Assembly (NCBI RefSeq): GCF_004135585.1
Contig: NZ_CP035501.1
Span: 372,001 to 436,000 of the forward strand
DNA length: 64,000 nucleotides
Direction: 5' to 3'
Source of the DNA: Sphingosinicella sp. BN140058
GTDB taxonomy: Bacteria; Pseudomonadota; Alphaproteobacteria; Sphingomonadales; Sphingomonadaceae
Below are positions 51,508-59,531 of the stretch, one piece after another. The notes under the pieces are model-generated. The model did no database searches, was not told where the DNA came from, and saw nothing but the letters and a program-made list of their open reading frames with translations. Made by a program: the position numbers and the translations under genes. The stretch's first letter is position 1. Each line of letters opens with the position of its first letter.

Positions 51508-51631
51508 AACATGGTAGCGCTCGGCATCGAAATCCGATGTGCGTGCCGCGCTGGCGGGGGTTCCAAGCTCGCACCCTCCCCACGCCCCGCCTGCCTCTTG
51601 CCAGCCCCGGCGCGGCTCGCCATGGGAGGGC

Positions 51632-52369
51632 ATGCGCCGTAAAGCCCGTCAGCAGAGCAAGCCCGAAAACCGTCCCCGCTTCTGGGGGCGCCACGCCGTC
51701 GCCGCCGCGCTCGCCAACTCCGAGCGCCGGATCGTCCGGATCTCGGTGACCCGCGAGGCCGCCGGCGAGTTCGACTTCGATCCGGCGATTCCGGTCACCT
51801 ATGCCGACGCCGCCGATCTCGGCCGTCTCGTGCCCAAGGATGCGCCGCACCAGGGGATCGTCGCCGAAGTCGAGCGGCTCGAGGAGATATTGCTCGCCGA
51901 ATTGCTCGATCAGGCGGAGGACGGCCGGCCGCTGATCGTGCTCGATCAGGTCACCGATCCGCACAATGTCGGCGCCATCCTGCGCACCGCAGCCGCGTTC
52001 GATGCGCTCGGCATCGTCACCCAGGATCGTCATGCGCCGCCGGAATCCGGTGCGCTCGCCAAGGCGGCGAGCGGCGCGCTGGAGACGGTGCCGTGGGTGC
52101 GGGTGGTGAACCTCGCCCGCGCACTCGACGAGATGGCGGAGGCGGGATTCTGGCGGATCGGCCTCACCGGGGAGGCCGAGACCAACCTCAAGGACGCGCT
52201 CGGGCCGCCGCGTGTCGCGCTGGTGCTCGGCGCCGAGGGCGAAGGCATGCGCCACAACACCCAGCTCCACTGCGATGCGCTGGCCAAACTGCCGATCAGC
52301 GACAAGATCGAGAGCCTCAACGTGTCCAACGCTGCCGCAATTGCGCTCTACGCCGCCCGCACCGCCTGA
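51632..52369 (+). CDS. rlmB: 23S rRNA (guanosine-2'-O)-methyltransferase RlmB / SpoU family
   Basis: 245 aa, SPOUT methyltransferase that 2'-O-methylates a guanosine in the peptidyl-transferase region of 23S rRNA. The N-terminal substrate-binding domain (FWGRHAVAAALANSERRIVR) is followed by motif 1 LIVLDQVTDPHNVGAILRTA, motif 2 ALVLGAEGEGMR and motif 3 PISDKIESLNVSNAAAIALY, which form the trefoil knot and SAM site. GGGAGG stands shortly before ATG 51632. An upstream in-frame start at 51539 adds only a Pro-rich, non-family stretch. Confidence 0.9.
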   Translation: MRRKARQQSKPENRPRFWGRHAVAAALANSERRIVRISVTREAAGEFDFDPAIPVTYADAADLGRLVPKDAPHQGIVAEVERLEEILLAELLDQAEDGRPLIVLDQVTDPHNVGAILRTAAAFDALGIVTQDRHAPPESGALAKAASGALETVPWVRVVNLARALDEMAEAGFWRIGLTGEAETNLKDALGPPRVALVLGAEGEGMRHNTQLHCDALAKLPISDKIESLNVSNAAAIALYAARTA

Positions 52370-52434
52370 CGGCGCCGCTTGCATCCCTCGGCGCTGCGGC
52401 GGCATAGTCGCCGCGACACGCCAGGGGGAATGAC

Positions 52435-53286
52435 ATGATGCTGTTTCGGATCGCCGCGGCCGGGGCGCTCGCCCTGCTCGCCGCCGCATGCCTGCTGACG
52501 CCGGGCCGCTTCGATGCCGCGCTCGACGTGCGCCGCGACGGCAGCTTCAGCTACCGTTATGCCGGCGAGATGATTTTCGTCTCGCCGGGATCGGCGGCCG
52601 CCGCCGCGGCGGCCGAGGAGGAGCCGTTCAAGCCCGAGGACCAGATCTGCACCGGCGCGGGCGGTGACGATGCTTCCGACGCGGCCGGGGACGAGGCACG
52701 CGAATGCACTGCCGAGGAGCTTGCCGAGAAGCGCAAGGAATATGAGGACGGGCGCGCCGAACGGCTCGCCAAGAAGAAGCAGGAAGGCGAAATCGCCAAG
52801 CAGATGTTCGGCGGCATGGACCCGTCCGATCCCAAGACGATGGAGGAGTTTGCGCGCCGCCTGCAGGGCAATGCCGGTTGGAAGAGCGTCCGTCACAAGG
52901 GCAACGGCGTGTTCGACGTCCAATATGAGCTGAGCGGCCGCCTGGACCACGACTTCGTCTTCCCGGTCTTCCCCGAGGTCGACATGGTGATCCCGTTCGT
53001 GAAGGTCGGCCGGCTCACCGGCAATCGCGTCAAGATCGTCGCGCCCGCCTTCGTGCAGTCGGCGGACGGTGGGCTCAAGGCGCTCGGCGCGGCGATGCAG
53101 GGCCAGAGCGGCGCCGCCGAAGCGGGGCTGAAGAAGCCGGAAGGCACCTTCACGCTCACCACCGACGGCGAGATCCTGACCAACAATACGCGCGAGGGGC
53201 CGAGCCGCCAGGGCACCGGCCGAACCCTCGAATGGACGATCGGACCGCTCGACACGAACCGCCCGGAGGCGCTGCTTCAGCTCTGA
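52435..53286 (+). CDS. Hypothetical exported lipoprotein
   Basis: 283 aa. The signal MMLFRIAAAGALALLAAACL ends in a lipobox (AAAC). The mature protein starts with a beta-rich segment (FDAALDVRRDGSFSYRYAGE), has an Asp/Glu/Ala-rich acidic and then Lys/Glu-rich charged region (EKRKEYEDGRAERLAKKKQE) likely forming a long helix, and a C-terminal part GKLTG-like strands (VDMVIPFVKVGRLTGNRVKI, TFTLTTDGEILTNNTREGPS). No family is recognised, though such proteins occur singly in sphingomonads. AGGGGGA lies 6 bases before the ATG. Confidence 0.7.
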   Translation: MMLFRIAAAGALALLAAACLLTPGRFDAALDVRRDGSFSYRYAGEMIFVSPGSAAAAAAAEEEPFKPEDQICTGAGGDDASDAAGDEARECTAEELAEKRKEYEDGRAERLAKKKQEGEIAKQMFGGMDPSDPKTMEEFARRLQGNAGWKSVRHKGNGVFDVQYELSGRLDHDFVFPVFPEVDMVIPFVKVGRLTGNRVKIVAPAFVQSADGGLKALGAAMQGQSGAAEAGLKKPEGTFTLTTDGEILTNNTREGPSRQGTGRTLEWTIGPLDTNRPEALLQL

Positions 53287-53357
53287 GGAGCCGCGAACAC
53301 GCCGGCGGCCGCGCGCGCTCCCGGCAGGTCACGCGCTCAGGATTTGCGGGACGAGTC

Positions 53358-53675
53358 TCAGTCTTCCGCGGCGATGGTCACGCGCAGACCGTCGAGCGCG
53401 GGGCCGAACTCGATCTGGCAGGACAGGCGGCTGCTGGCATCGCGCTCGCCGGAACTGTCGAGAAGATCGTCCTCGTCGCCGCTCATCTTGGGCAGCCGAT
53501 CGGTCCATTCCGCATCGACATGGACGTGGCAGGTCGCGCAGCTGCAGCAGCCGCCGCACAGCGCCAGCAGCTCGTCGAAGCCGGCGTCGCGAATATTCTC
53601 CATCACGCTCCAGCCGTTCTTGCCCTCGATCGTCTTCTCGGTGCCGTCGCGTCCGACGATGGTAAGCTGCGCCAT
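53358..53675 (-). CDS. [2Fe-2S] ferredoxin, adrenodoxin type
   Basis: 105 aa, soluble electron carrier. Cluster ligands are Cys40, Cys46, Cys49 ([17 protein letters not shown]) and Cys86 ([10 protein letters not shown]), the spacing C-x5-C-x2-C-xn-C of adrenodoxin/putidaredoxin. Acidic residues around [11 protein letters not shown] form the usual partner-binding face. Such ferredoxins serve cytochrome P450s, Rieske oxygenases or Fe-S assembly; no partner reductase or oxygenase is adjacent. ATG 53675 is used; a 58-codon upstream extension is Pro-rich and not family-like. It is divergent from alkA. Confidence 0.9.
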   Translation of the reverse strand: MAQLTIVGRDGTEKTIEGKNGWSVMENIRDAGFDELLALCGGCCSCATCHVHVDAEWTDRLPKMSGDEDDLLDSSGERDASSRLSCQIEFGPALDGLRVTIAAED

Positions 53676-53767
53676 GTCTTTTCTGCTGTCCTTCGATCGA
53701 AAAGCGGGAAGTGTCGGGTCCGCGGCTATGCTAGGCGGCTGGCCGGTTGGCAAGGCGGGAGCAGGAC

Positions 53768-54409
53768 ATGGGGATCGAAGCCGAGGCGCTGCAGGCGTCG
53801 CTGGACGCTTTGGCGGCACGCGATCCGAGGATCGCGGCGGCGCTGGCAAGAACCGGCTATCCCGAGCCGCGGATCAGCGAGCGCGGCTATCACACCCTGC
53901 TCCGCGCGATCGTCGGCCAGCAGGTCTCGGTCAAGGCGGCGGCATCGATGTGGGCCAAGCTGATCGCGGTGGTCGGCGACCCGCCTGCCCCAACCCGGCT
54001 GCTCGCCGCCAGCGACGAGGATCTGCGCGGCGCCGGCCTGTCGCGCCAGAAGATGGCCTATGCCCGCAGCCTTGCCGAGGAGGTCGTCTCCGGCCGGCTC
54101 GATTTCGACAATCTGCCGAGCGACGACGAAGAGGCGATCGCGCACCTGGTGCGGGTGAACGGCATCGGCCGCTGGACCGCCGAAGTCTATCTGCTGTTCG
54201 CGGAGGGGCGCAGCGACATCTGGCCGGCGGGCGACCTTGCCGTGCAGATCGAGGCCGGCCTCATCCTCGGCCTGCCGGAACGCCCCAGCGAAAAGAGCCT
54301 GCGGACGCTCTCGGAAGCCTGGCGGCCGCATCGCGGCGCGTTCGCGATCTTCACCTGGCACCATCGCAAAGCGATCAAGAATTCGGATGGGAGCGAAGCG
54401 CCGGTCTGA
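53768..54409 (+). CDS. alkA: DNA-3-methyladenine glycosylase II
   Basis: 213 aa, HhH-GPD base-excision glycosylase acting on alkylated purines. Seen are [20 protein letters not shown], the helix-hairpin-helix [20 protein letters not shown] (about 127-145) and the catalytic Asp156 in WPAGDLAV. It lacks the AlkA N-terminal domain of E. coli, matching the shorter bacterial form. GGGAGC and AGGAC precede ATG 53768. Divergent from the ferredoxin gene; the tandem repeat array begins 23 bases after its stop. Confidence 0.88.
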   Translation: MGIEAEALQASLDALAARDPRIAAALARTGYPEPRISERGYHTLLRAIVGQQVSVKAAASMWAKLIAVVGDPPAPTRLLAASDEDLRGAGLSRQKMAYARSLAEEVVSGRLDFDNLPSDDEEAIAHLVRVNGIGRWTAEVYLLFAEGRSDIWPAGDLAVQIEAGLILGLPERPSEKSLRTLSEAWRPHRGAFAIFTWHHRKAIKNSDGSEAPV

Positions 54410-54431
54410 CGGCCGGCTGCGCGCCCCTCCG

Positions 54432-54620
54432 ACCCGGCTTGCGCCGGGCGGGCACTCCCTGCCCTCACCCTCCCACCGGCTTGCGCCGGGCGGGCACCCG
54501 AGCCCTCACCCTCCCACCCGGCTTGCGCCGGGCGGGCACCCGAGCCCTCACCCTCCCACCCGGCTTGCGCCGGGCGGGCACCCGAGCCCTCACCCTCCCA
54601 CCCGGCTTGCGCCGGGCGGG
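54432..54620 (+). repeat. 42-bp tandem repeat array
   Basis: Five copies of a unit beginning ACCCGGCTTGCGCCGGGCGG at 54432, 54475, 54516, 54558 and 54600; the fifth is partial (21 bases). Unit lengths are 43, 41, 42 and 42 bases; copies 3 and 4 look identical. Each unit contains the hairpin CCCGGCTTGCGCCGGG and ends in GCCCTCACCCTCCC. There are no unique spacers. Confidence 0.9.
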
Positions 54621-54704
54621 CCCCTCCCTCTCCCCGAAACGGGAGAGGGGTTTTCAGGGGCGACTCGTCCCCTCTCCCGTTTCGGGGAGAGGGAGGGGCC
54701 CGCC
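54615..54704. repeat. 36-bp perfect inverted repeat (long hairpin)
   Basis: 54615-54650 and 54669-54704 are exact reverse complements, with an 18-base loop (54651-54668). The arms contain CCCCTCCCTCTCCCCGAAAC and its complement. Beyond 54704 a degenerate inverted copy of the 42-bp unit end (GGTGGGAGGGTGAGGGC) follows, so the element as a whole is palindromic, like a REP/BIME element. Confidence 0.9.
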
Positions 54705-54812
54705 GCGAAGCGGTGGGAGGGTGAGGGCAGTAGGCCATTGACGGCGCACCCTGCCCGCCTCCACCCTCGTCCCCGGACCGGGAAGATCCGGCCGCAAGCT
54801 GGGGATGTTCCG

Positions 54813-56420
54813 ATGAAGATGATTTCGCTCCTGCTCGGCACGGCCCTCGCCGCCGCCGCGCCCGTCGCTGCAGCGCCGATCGGCGGGCTCAAGGGCCGGG
54901 CGGTCGCCGGGGTCGAGGCGCGGGCCAAACTTGCGCAGGAGATCAACGATTCGATCTTCAGCTTCAGCGAGCTCGGCTTCCAGGAAGTCGAAACCTCCCG
55001 CTACCTGACCGATCTCCTGGAGAAGAACGGCTTCACCGTCGAGCGCGGCACCTCCGGGCTGCCGACCGGCTGGGTGGCGCGCTGGAGCCACGGCAGCGGC
55101 GGGCCGGTGATCGCGCTCGGCAGCGACATAGACGGCATCCCGAAGGCGTCGCAGAAGCCGGGCATTCCCTGGCGCGAGCCGATGGTCGAAGGTGCGCCCG
55201 GCCATGGCGAGGGCCACAATAGCGGCCAGGCGGTGAACGTGGTCGCGGCGCTCGCGGTCAAGGAGCTGATGGAGCGCGAGAATATCGCCGGCACGTTGAT
55301 GCTGTGGCCCGGGGTCGCCGAGGAACTGGTCAGCGGCAAGGCCTTCATGGTACGCGACGGCGTGTTCAAGGACGTCGACGACGTCATCTTCACCCACGTC
55401 AGCAACAATCTCGGCACCGCCTGGGGCACGCCTTCCGGTACCGGCCTGGTCTCGGTGGAATACAGCTTCGCCGGCGAATCCGCCCACTCCGCAGGCGCGC
55501 CGTGGCGCGGCAAATCGGCGCTGGACGCCGTCGAGCTGATGAACATGGGCTGGAACATGCGCCGCGAACATCTTCGCCCCGAGCAAAGATCGCATTATGT
55601 GATCACGGACGGCGGCGATCAGCCCAACGTCGTTCCCTCCCGCGCCTCCGTCTGGTATTATTTTCGCGAGCAGGACTTCAAGGGCATCGCCCGGAACTTC
55701 GCCTTGGGCAACAAGATCGCCGACGCCGCCGCCGCGATGACCGACACCGTCGTCACCCGCCGGATCCTCGGCACCGCAGCGCCGCGCCACTTCAACAAGC
55801 CGATGGCCGAAGCCGCTTATGCCAATATCAAGGCGGTCGGCCTGCCCACCTGGAGCGACGACGAGCAGGCGTTCGCCAAGGCGGTGCAGAAGAGCGTCGG
55901 CGCCGACAAGCAGGAAGGTCTGGCCAAGGAACTCGACAAGTTCGAGCCGCCCTTGGCGGAGCCCAAGAGCGGCGGATCGGACGATATCGGCGACGTCAGC
56001 TGGGTCGTGCCGACGATCACGATCGGCTACCCCTCGAACATCCCCGAACTGCCCGGCCACAATTGGTCGAATGCGATCGCGATGGCGACTCCGATCGCCC
56101 ACAAGGGCGTGGTCGCCGGATCGAAGGTGGTCGCGATGACGATCCTCGATCTGCTCACCAAACCCAAGCTGCGGCAGGCGGCCAAGGACTATTTTACCAA
56201 CGTCCAGACCAAGGACCAGAAATACGAGCCGATGCTCTCCGCCGCCGACCGGCCGCCGATCGAGATCAACCGCGAGATCATGGCCCGCTACAAGCCCGAG
56301 CTCAGCCGCTATTATTACGATCCGGCGCGCTACCCCACCTATCTCGATCAGCTCGGGATCAAGTTCCCGACCCTCGAGAAGCCGGCGGCGCCGACGGCCC
56401 CGGCGGCGAAGGGGGACTGA
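54813..56420 (+). CDS. Exported M20-family amidohydrolase (AbgB-like)
   Basis: 535 aa. A Sec signal peptide (MKMISLLLGTALAAAAPVAA) implies periplasmic location. The M20 peptidase fold shows IFSFSELGFQEVETSRYLTD, GSDIDGIP, PGHGEGHNSGQAVNVVAAL (metal-binding His region), PGVAEELVSGKAFM (Glu pair) and the dimerisation domain SFAGESAHSAGAPWRGKSAL. The order matches aminobenzoyl-glutamate utilisation protein B and related amidohydrolases, which hydrolyse amide-linked dipeptide-like substrates; the real substrate is not known. GGGGAT lies before ATG 54813. Confidence 0.85.
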   Translation: MKMISLLLGTALAAAAPVAAAPIGGLKGRAVAGVEARAKLAQEINDSIFSFSELGFQEVETSRYLTDLLEKNGFTVERGTSGLPTGWVARWSHGSGGPVIALGSDIDGIPKASQKPGIPWREPMVEGAPGHGEGHNSGQAVNVVAALAVKELMERENIAGTLMLWPGVAEELVSGKAFMVRDGVFKDVDDVIFTHVSNNLGTAWGTPSGTGLVSVEYSFAGESAHSAGAPWRGKSALDAVELMNMGWNMRREHLRPEQRSHYVITDGGDQPNVVPSRASVWYYFREQDFKGIARNFALGNKIADAAAAMTDTVVTRRILGTAAPRHFNKPMAEAAYANIKAVGLPTWSDDEQAFAKAVQKSVGADKQEGLAKELDKFEPPLAEPKSGGSDDIGDVSWVVPTITIGYPSNIPELPGHNWSNAIAMATPIAHKGVVAGSKVVAMTILDLLTKPKLRQAAKDYFTNVQTKDQKYEPMLSAADRPPIEINREIMARYKPELSRYYYDPARYPTYLDQLGIKFPTLEKPAAPTAPAAKGD

Positions 56421-56491
56421 GCGGCGCAAAGCGACGGTCCGAGGAACCAGGGCGTTCCTCGAACCTTGATCCGGACGGAAGGAGGTTCGCC

Positions 56492-56734
56492 ATGTCCGTC
56501 CACGTCGTCGCCGTCGATCTCGTCGCCATCGCCTTTGCCGTGATCGGCTTTCACATGGCGTTCCGACAGCGCCTCGTCCGACGCTGGATCGGCGGGGCCG
56601 CGGCGAAACCGAAGGCCGCCAATGACGACGAGGACCCTGTTCATTACGCGCTGCTGATCTTCGGCATGATGATTCTGGCGTTCGGAATCATCCTGTTCGG
56701 CTTCACCACATTCTACGCCGTGCTCACCACCTGA
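56492..56734 (+). CDS. Small hypothetical membrane protein
   Basis: 80 aa with two hydrophobic helices: MSVHVVAVDLVAIAFAVIGF and YALLIFGMMILAFGIILFGF, separated by a charged linker (RQRLVRRWIGGAAAKPKAAN). GGAAGGAGG, an excellent ribosome site, lies 6 bases before the ATG. A short hairpin GAGGAAC-CAGGGC-GTTCCTC (56441-56460) lies in the leader. No family is recognised. Confidence 0.65.
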   Translation: MSVHVVAVDLVAIAFAVIGFHMAFRQRLVRRWIGGAAAKPKAANDDEDPVHYALLIFGMMILAFGIILFGFTTFYAVLTT

Positions 56735-56919
56735 ACCGGCGCCGGCCTCACGTTCCTCCACGCAACGGCTCCGCCCACCCGCGGCACCGCACGGGCCATC
56801 GCCGAATGCCCGCAGCAAGCCACTGAAATCAGGCATGTTCATTTTCGGTACAGGCGGGACAGGCTGCTCATCGCCAAGGCCGGGATGTTTTCCGGGGAGT
56901 GAGAGCGAGGGGCAGCTTC

Positions 56920-57258
56920 ATGACGATGTACGTCTACAGCACCGACGGCGAAGCGCGGGGCTTCGTCTTCGAGACGACGATTTTTGGAATGGACGGCGCG
57001 CCGCTCGGGCGGATCGTCGGTCCGCGCGTGCATCGGTTCGACGGCGCCTATGCCGGCGAATGGTTTCACCAGATGGTGGTCGACCGTCCGACGGCGCGGC
57101 CGCGCTCGCTGCCGAGCATCCCGGTTCCGGAACGCAAGAGCCCCGCTCCCGCAACCTGTCGGCGGCGCAGCGTCGCCGAATATGGCAATTACCGGGACGC
57201 GTTCGATCGACTGCTGACGAGCCCCGCCGCCGGAGCCCTGTTTGAAGCGGCGGAATAG
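56920..57258 (+). CDS. Small protein resembling the 4-fold beta flower family
   Basis: 112 aa. The first half, MTMYVYSTDGEARGFVFETT then IFGMDGAPLGRIVGPRVHRF and DGAYAGEWFHQMVVDRP, shows four short repeated strands each with a G-x-x-x-G-type turn, the pattern of '4-fold beta flower' proteins. The second half is Pro/Ser/Arg-rich with a C-terminal helix. No function is known. GAGGGGC precedes ATG 56920. It lies 27 bases upstream of the receiver gene on the same strand, probably co-transcribed. Confidence 0.55.
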   Translation: MTMYVYSTDGEARGFVFETTIFGMDGAPLGRIVGPRVHRFDGAYAGEWFHQMVVDRPTARPRSLPSIPVPERKSPAPATCRRRSVAEYGNYRDAFDRLLTSPAAGALFEAAE

Positions 57259-57285
57259 CCATCGGGCGTCTGCGGCGGGCAATTC

Positions 57286-57660
57286 ATGATCCTGGTCGTC
57301 GACGACGAAGCCGCCGTTCGGGCGACGATCGGCCAAGCACTTGCCGAGCTCGGTTACCGAGTACGCGCGGCGGAGACCGGCGAACAGGCGCTGGCGCTGA
57401 TCCGCGAAGCACCGCCGCAGCTCGTCATCCTGGACTACGTCATGCCGGGCATGGACGGTGCCGAGGTTGCACGCCAGATCGCCGCGATCGACGCCGCGCT
57501 GCCGGTAATCTTCTCCACCGGCCACGGCGCCTTGCGCGCGCTGCGGGAGTCGGCCGGGGTCGCGGCGTCCGTGCTCGAAAAGCCGTTCACGCTGGCCGAA
57601 CTGGATTCGCTCATCGCCAGGACGCTGGGCACGACGCCGCGGCTGCGCCCCGGCAGCTGA
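57286..57660 (+). CDS. Stand-alone response regulator receiver protein
   Basis: 124 aa, one receiver domain with no output domain. The acidic pocket is MILVVDDEAA (Asp6, Asp7), the phosphorylation site Asp50 is in LVILDYVMPGMDG, the switch Ser/Thr is in VIFSTGHG and the conserved Lys is in VLEKPFTL. Such CheY/DivK-like single-domain proteins act in phosphorelays. No kinase is adjacent; the hybrid kinase at 24676 is too distant to be linked by position. Confidence 0.88.
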   Translation: MILVVDDEAAVRATIGQALAELGYRVRAAETGEQALALIREAPPQLVILDYVMPGMDGAEVARQIAAIDAALPVIFSTGHGALRALRESAGVAASVLEKPFTLAELDSLIARTLGTTPRLRPGS

Positions 57661-57721
57661 GCCGTCGTCAACCCTTCGGTAACCTCGTGCGGATAGGATT
57701 TCCCCAGATACGCGACTGAGG

Positions 57722-57750
57722 GGCGGAGCCGCCTAAAAGCCGGCTCCGCC
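57722..57750 (+). terminator. Strong hairpin after the receiver gene
   Basis: GGCGGAGCCG (57722-57731), a 9-base loop and CGGCTCCGCC (57741-57750). Perfect 10-base stem, 61 bases after the stop. No T-tract follows, so it may be a terminator or an RNA-stabilising element. Confidence 0.45.
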
Positions 57751-57905
57751 TTGTCGCAGCAGCGTCGCAGCAGCCGGGCCAGATCCGATACCGGCCGAGA
57801 ACGCGGTTAAGCGCGCGCTAACCATGTTCGTCAGAACTTCCTTAACCGCCCCCATCCGAAACGGAACGGGCCGCCTCGGCGGTCCCTCGAGTCGCGTATC
57901 GAGGG

Positions 57906-57931
57906 GGGCCGGCGCCTGACGGCGCCGGCCC
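57906..57931 (+). promoter_or_regulatory. Strong hairpin in the PilZ gene leader
   Basis: GGGCCGGCGCC (57906-57916), loop TGAC, GGCGCCGGCCC (57921-57931): a perfect 11-base GC-only stem about 100 bases before the TTG start of the PilZ gene. It may be a terminator without T-tract or a leader structure. The rest of 57661-58034 has no gene. Confidence 0.4.
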
Positions 57932-58034
57932 ACACCTGCCGAGGGCGATTGGGCCGATACGGTGGCGCGTCCTAACCAAAAATTCAGCGGTCCGGGCCTA
58001 GCGCGAGAGCAAGCGCGACCCGGAGGATTTTACC

Positions 58035-58388
58035 TTGTTCATCAACGCAGAACTGTCCCAGCTTCCGACCGGCGACGGCCGCAAGGCGGTCCGGCGGATC
58101 GTGAACATCGCGGCGGCCCTGCGCGAGCAGGGCGTCAGGACGGCGCCAGTCGTGCTGCTCGACATCTCCACCGGCGGCTTCAAGGCCGAGGTCGGCGACG
58201 ACGTCCACGAAGGTTCGGAAGTGTGGCTGAAGCTGCCCGGCTTCGAGGCGAAGCGCAGCCGCGTGGTCTGGCGTAGGGAAAATCTGGCGGGGTGCGAGTT
58301 CGAGAGCCAGATGCACGAGCGCGACCTGGAACTGATCGTGCGCCCGGAGCCCCGCAAGGTCGTCAGGGGCATCTTCCGCCGGAACTGA
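58035..58388 (+). CDS. Single PilZ-domain protein with TTG start
   Basis: 117 aa. PilZ motifs are GRKAVRRIVNIAAAL (RxxxR-like KAVRR) and LLDISTGGFKAEVG (DxSxxG), with WLKLPGFEAKRSRVVWRREN and CEFESQM completing the barrel. A cyclic di-GMP receptor role is likely from family knowledge. No ATG or GTG fits: the first plausible start is TTG 58035, with GGAGG 8 bases upstream, so translation may be deliberately weak. Confidence 0.8.
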   Translation: MFINAELSQLPTGDGRKAVRRIVNIAAALREQGVRTAPVVLLDISTGGFKAEVGDDVHEGSEVWLKLPGFEAKRSRVVWRRENLAGCEFESQMHERDLELIVRPEPRKVVRGIFRRN

Positions 58389-58437
58389 TCCGTTTGGCCC
58401 TGCAGACACGCTCCCCTGCAGAAGCGCCCCTCAAGGA

Positions 58438-58683
58438 TCAGACACCGCCGGCGTAGCGCGCGATCTCCTCGAGCGGGATGCGATCGACCGGCACCCCACC
58501 CTCATCCTCGATCTGCACCCATTGGCCGCTCCAGCCGCAGCCGATCGTCCGTTCGGCACGGATCAGATCGCGCGCGCTGCGCACCGCCTGATACCAGGCC
58601 GCCTCCGCATCCGGAAGTTGCAGGCCATGTTCGTCCTTCACCTGGACGCCCTGATTTTCGAAATGAAAGTAGAAATGCGGCAT
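58438..58683 (-). CDS. DUF6894 family protein
   Basis: 81 aa: MPHFYFHFENQGVQVKDEHG, then LPDAEAAWYQAVRSARDLIR and a strand WVQIEDEGG. The opening MP-FYFH, the D-E-G-LPD-A-A motif and the following helix are the DUF6894 pattern, common in Sphingomonas and rhizobia and without known function. ATG 58683 is used; no good ribosome site is visible. Single gene. Confidence 0.72.
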   Translation of the reverse strand: MPHFYFHFENQGVQVKDEHGLQLPDAEAAWYQAVRSARDLIRAERTIGCGWSGQWVQIEDEGGVPVDRIPLEEIARYAGGV

Positions 58684-58830
58684 GAGGTGGGCAACGCCCG
58701 ATCGTTCGGCGAGTGCCACAAGAAGAGGGTTAATGCCTAGAATTCCACGGAAAATGCGAACGCCGCTGGGGCCGCGACAGCATCAGCCGCCGCGACCCCC
58801 ATCTTTCGAGGCCCGGATCGGGCGCCGTGA

Positions 58831-59445
58831 TCAGGCGGCGAGCGCAAGGGCGCGGAGCTGCTCCGTGGCGTCGGCAAGCGCGGCCTCGGCAGCCTCCGGC
58901 CCGAAGGCGAGCTTCTCGGCGCGAACGAAGGTTACGTCGGTGATGCCCATGAAACCGAGCAGATTGCGCAGGTGCGGCTCCTGGCTGTCCATCGCCGCGG
59001 CCGGTCCCTCGCTGTAGAAACCAGCCCGGCTCTCGACGACGATCGCGCGCTTGCCCTTGAGCAGGCCTTCGGGACCCGCTTCGCTATATTGGAAGGTGAT
59101 CCGGGCCCGCAGCACGTGATCGAACCAGGCCTTGAGGGTGGAAGGAATGCCGAAATTGTACATCGGAGCGCCAATCACGATCAGATCGGCCTCGCGCAGC
59201 TCGGCGACCAGCTGATCGGACAAAGCCAGCGCCGCCTGGGCAGCGTCGCTCTCCGCCGGTCCGCCGCGGATCGCGGTCACGGTTTCGGCAGTCAGATGCG
59301 GCACCGGATCGGCGCCGATATCGCGGTGGACGATGGTGAGCGCGCCTTCACGGGCGCCGAGGCTCTCAACCAGCTCGCGGGTCAGCTTGCGCGAGACGGA
59401 CGCTTCGCCGGTGGCGGCGCTGTCGAGAACGAGAACCTTGGTCAT
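58831..59445 (-). CDS. azoR: FMN-dependent NADH-azoreductase
   Basis: 204 aa, flavodoxin-fold quinone/azo reductase. Seen are VLVLDSAATGEASVSRKLTR at the FMN phosphate site, IVIGAPMYNFGIPSTLKAWF (the hallmark P-M-Y-N-F), the DHVLRARITFQY strand and SRAGFYSEGP near the active site. The enzyme reduces azo dyes and quinones with NADH and protects against thiol and quinone stress. The gene is divergent from a LysR regulator (86 bases between starts). Confidence 0.92.
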   Translation of the reverse strand: MTKVLVLDSAATGEASVSRKLTRELVESLGAREGALTIVHRDIGADPVPHLTAETVTAIRGGPAESDAAQAALALSDQLVAELREADLIVIGAPMYNFGIPSTLKAWFDHVLRARITFQYSEAGPEGLLKGKRAIVVESRAGFYSEGPAAAMDSQEPHLRNLLGFMGITDVTFVRAEKLAFGPEAAEAALADATEQLRALALAA

Positions 59446-59531
59446 TGATGCCTCCTGTAACCTTGCACGAGGCGATGTATGCGCCTAGCGGCGTTGCGAG
59501 TAGCCCTACGAAACGCATCATGGTGTTGCAT

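Noticed and set aside
54432..54620. Array resembling a CRISPR by repeat spacing
   Set aside because: The 42-bp units are contiguous with no unique spacers, and no cas gene is nearby.
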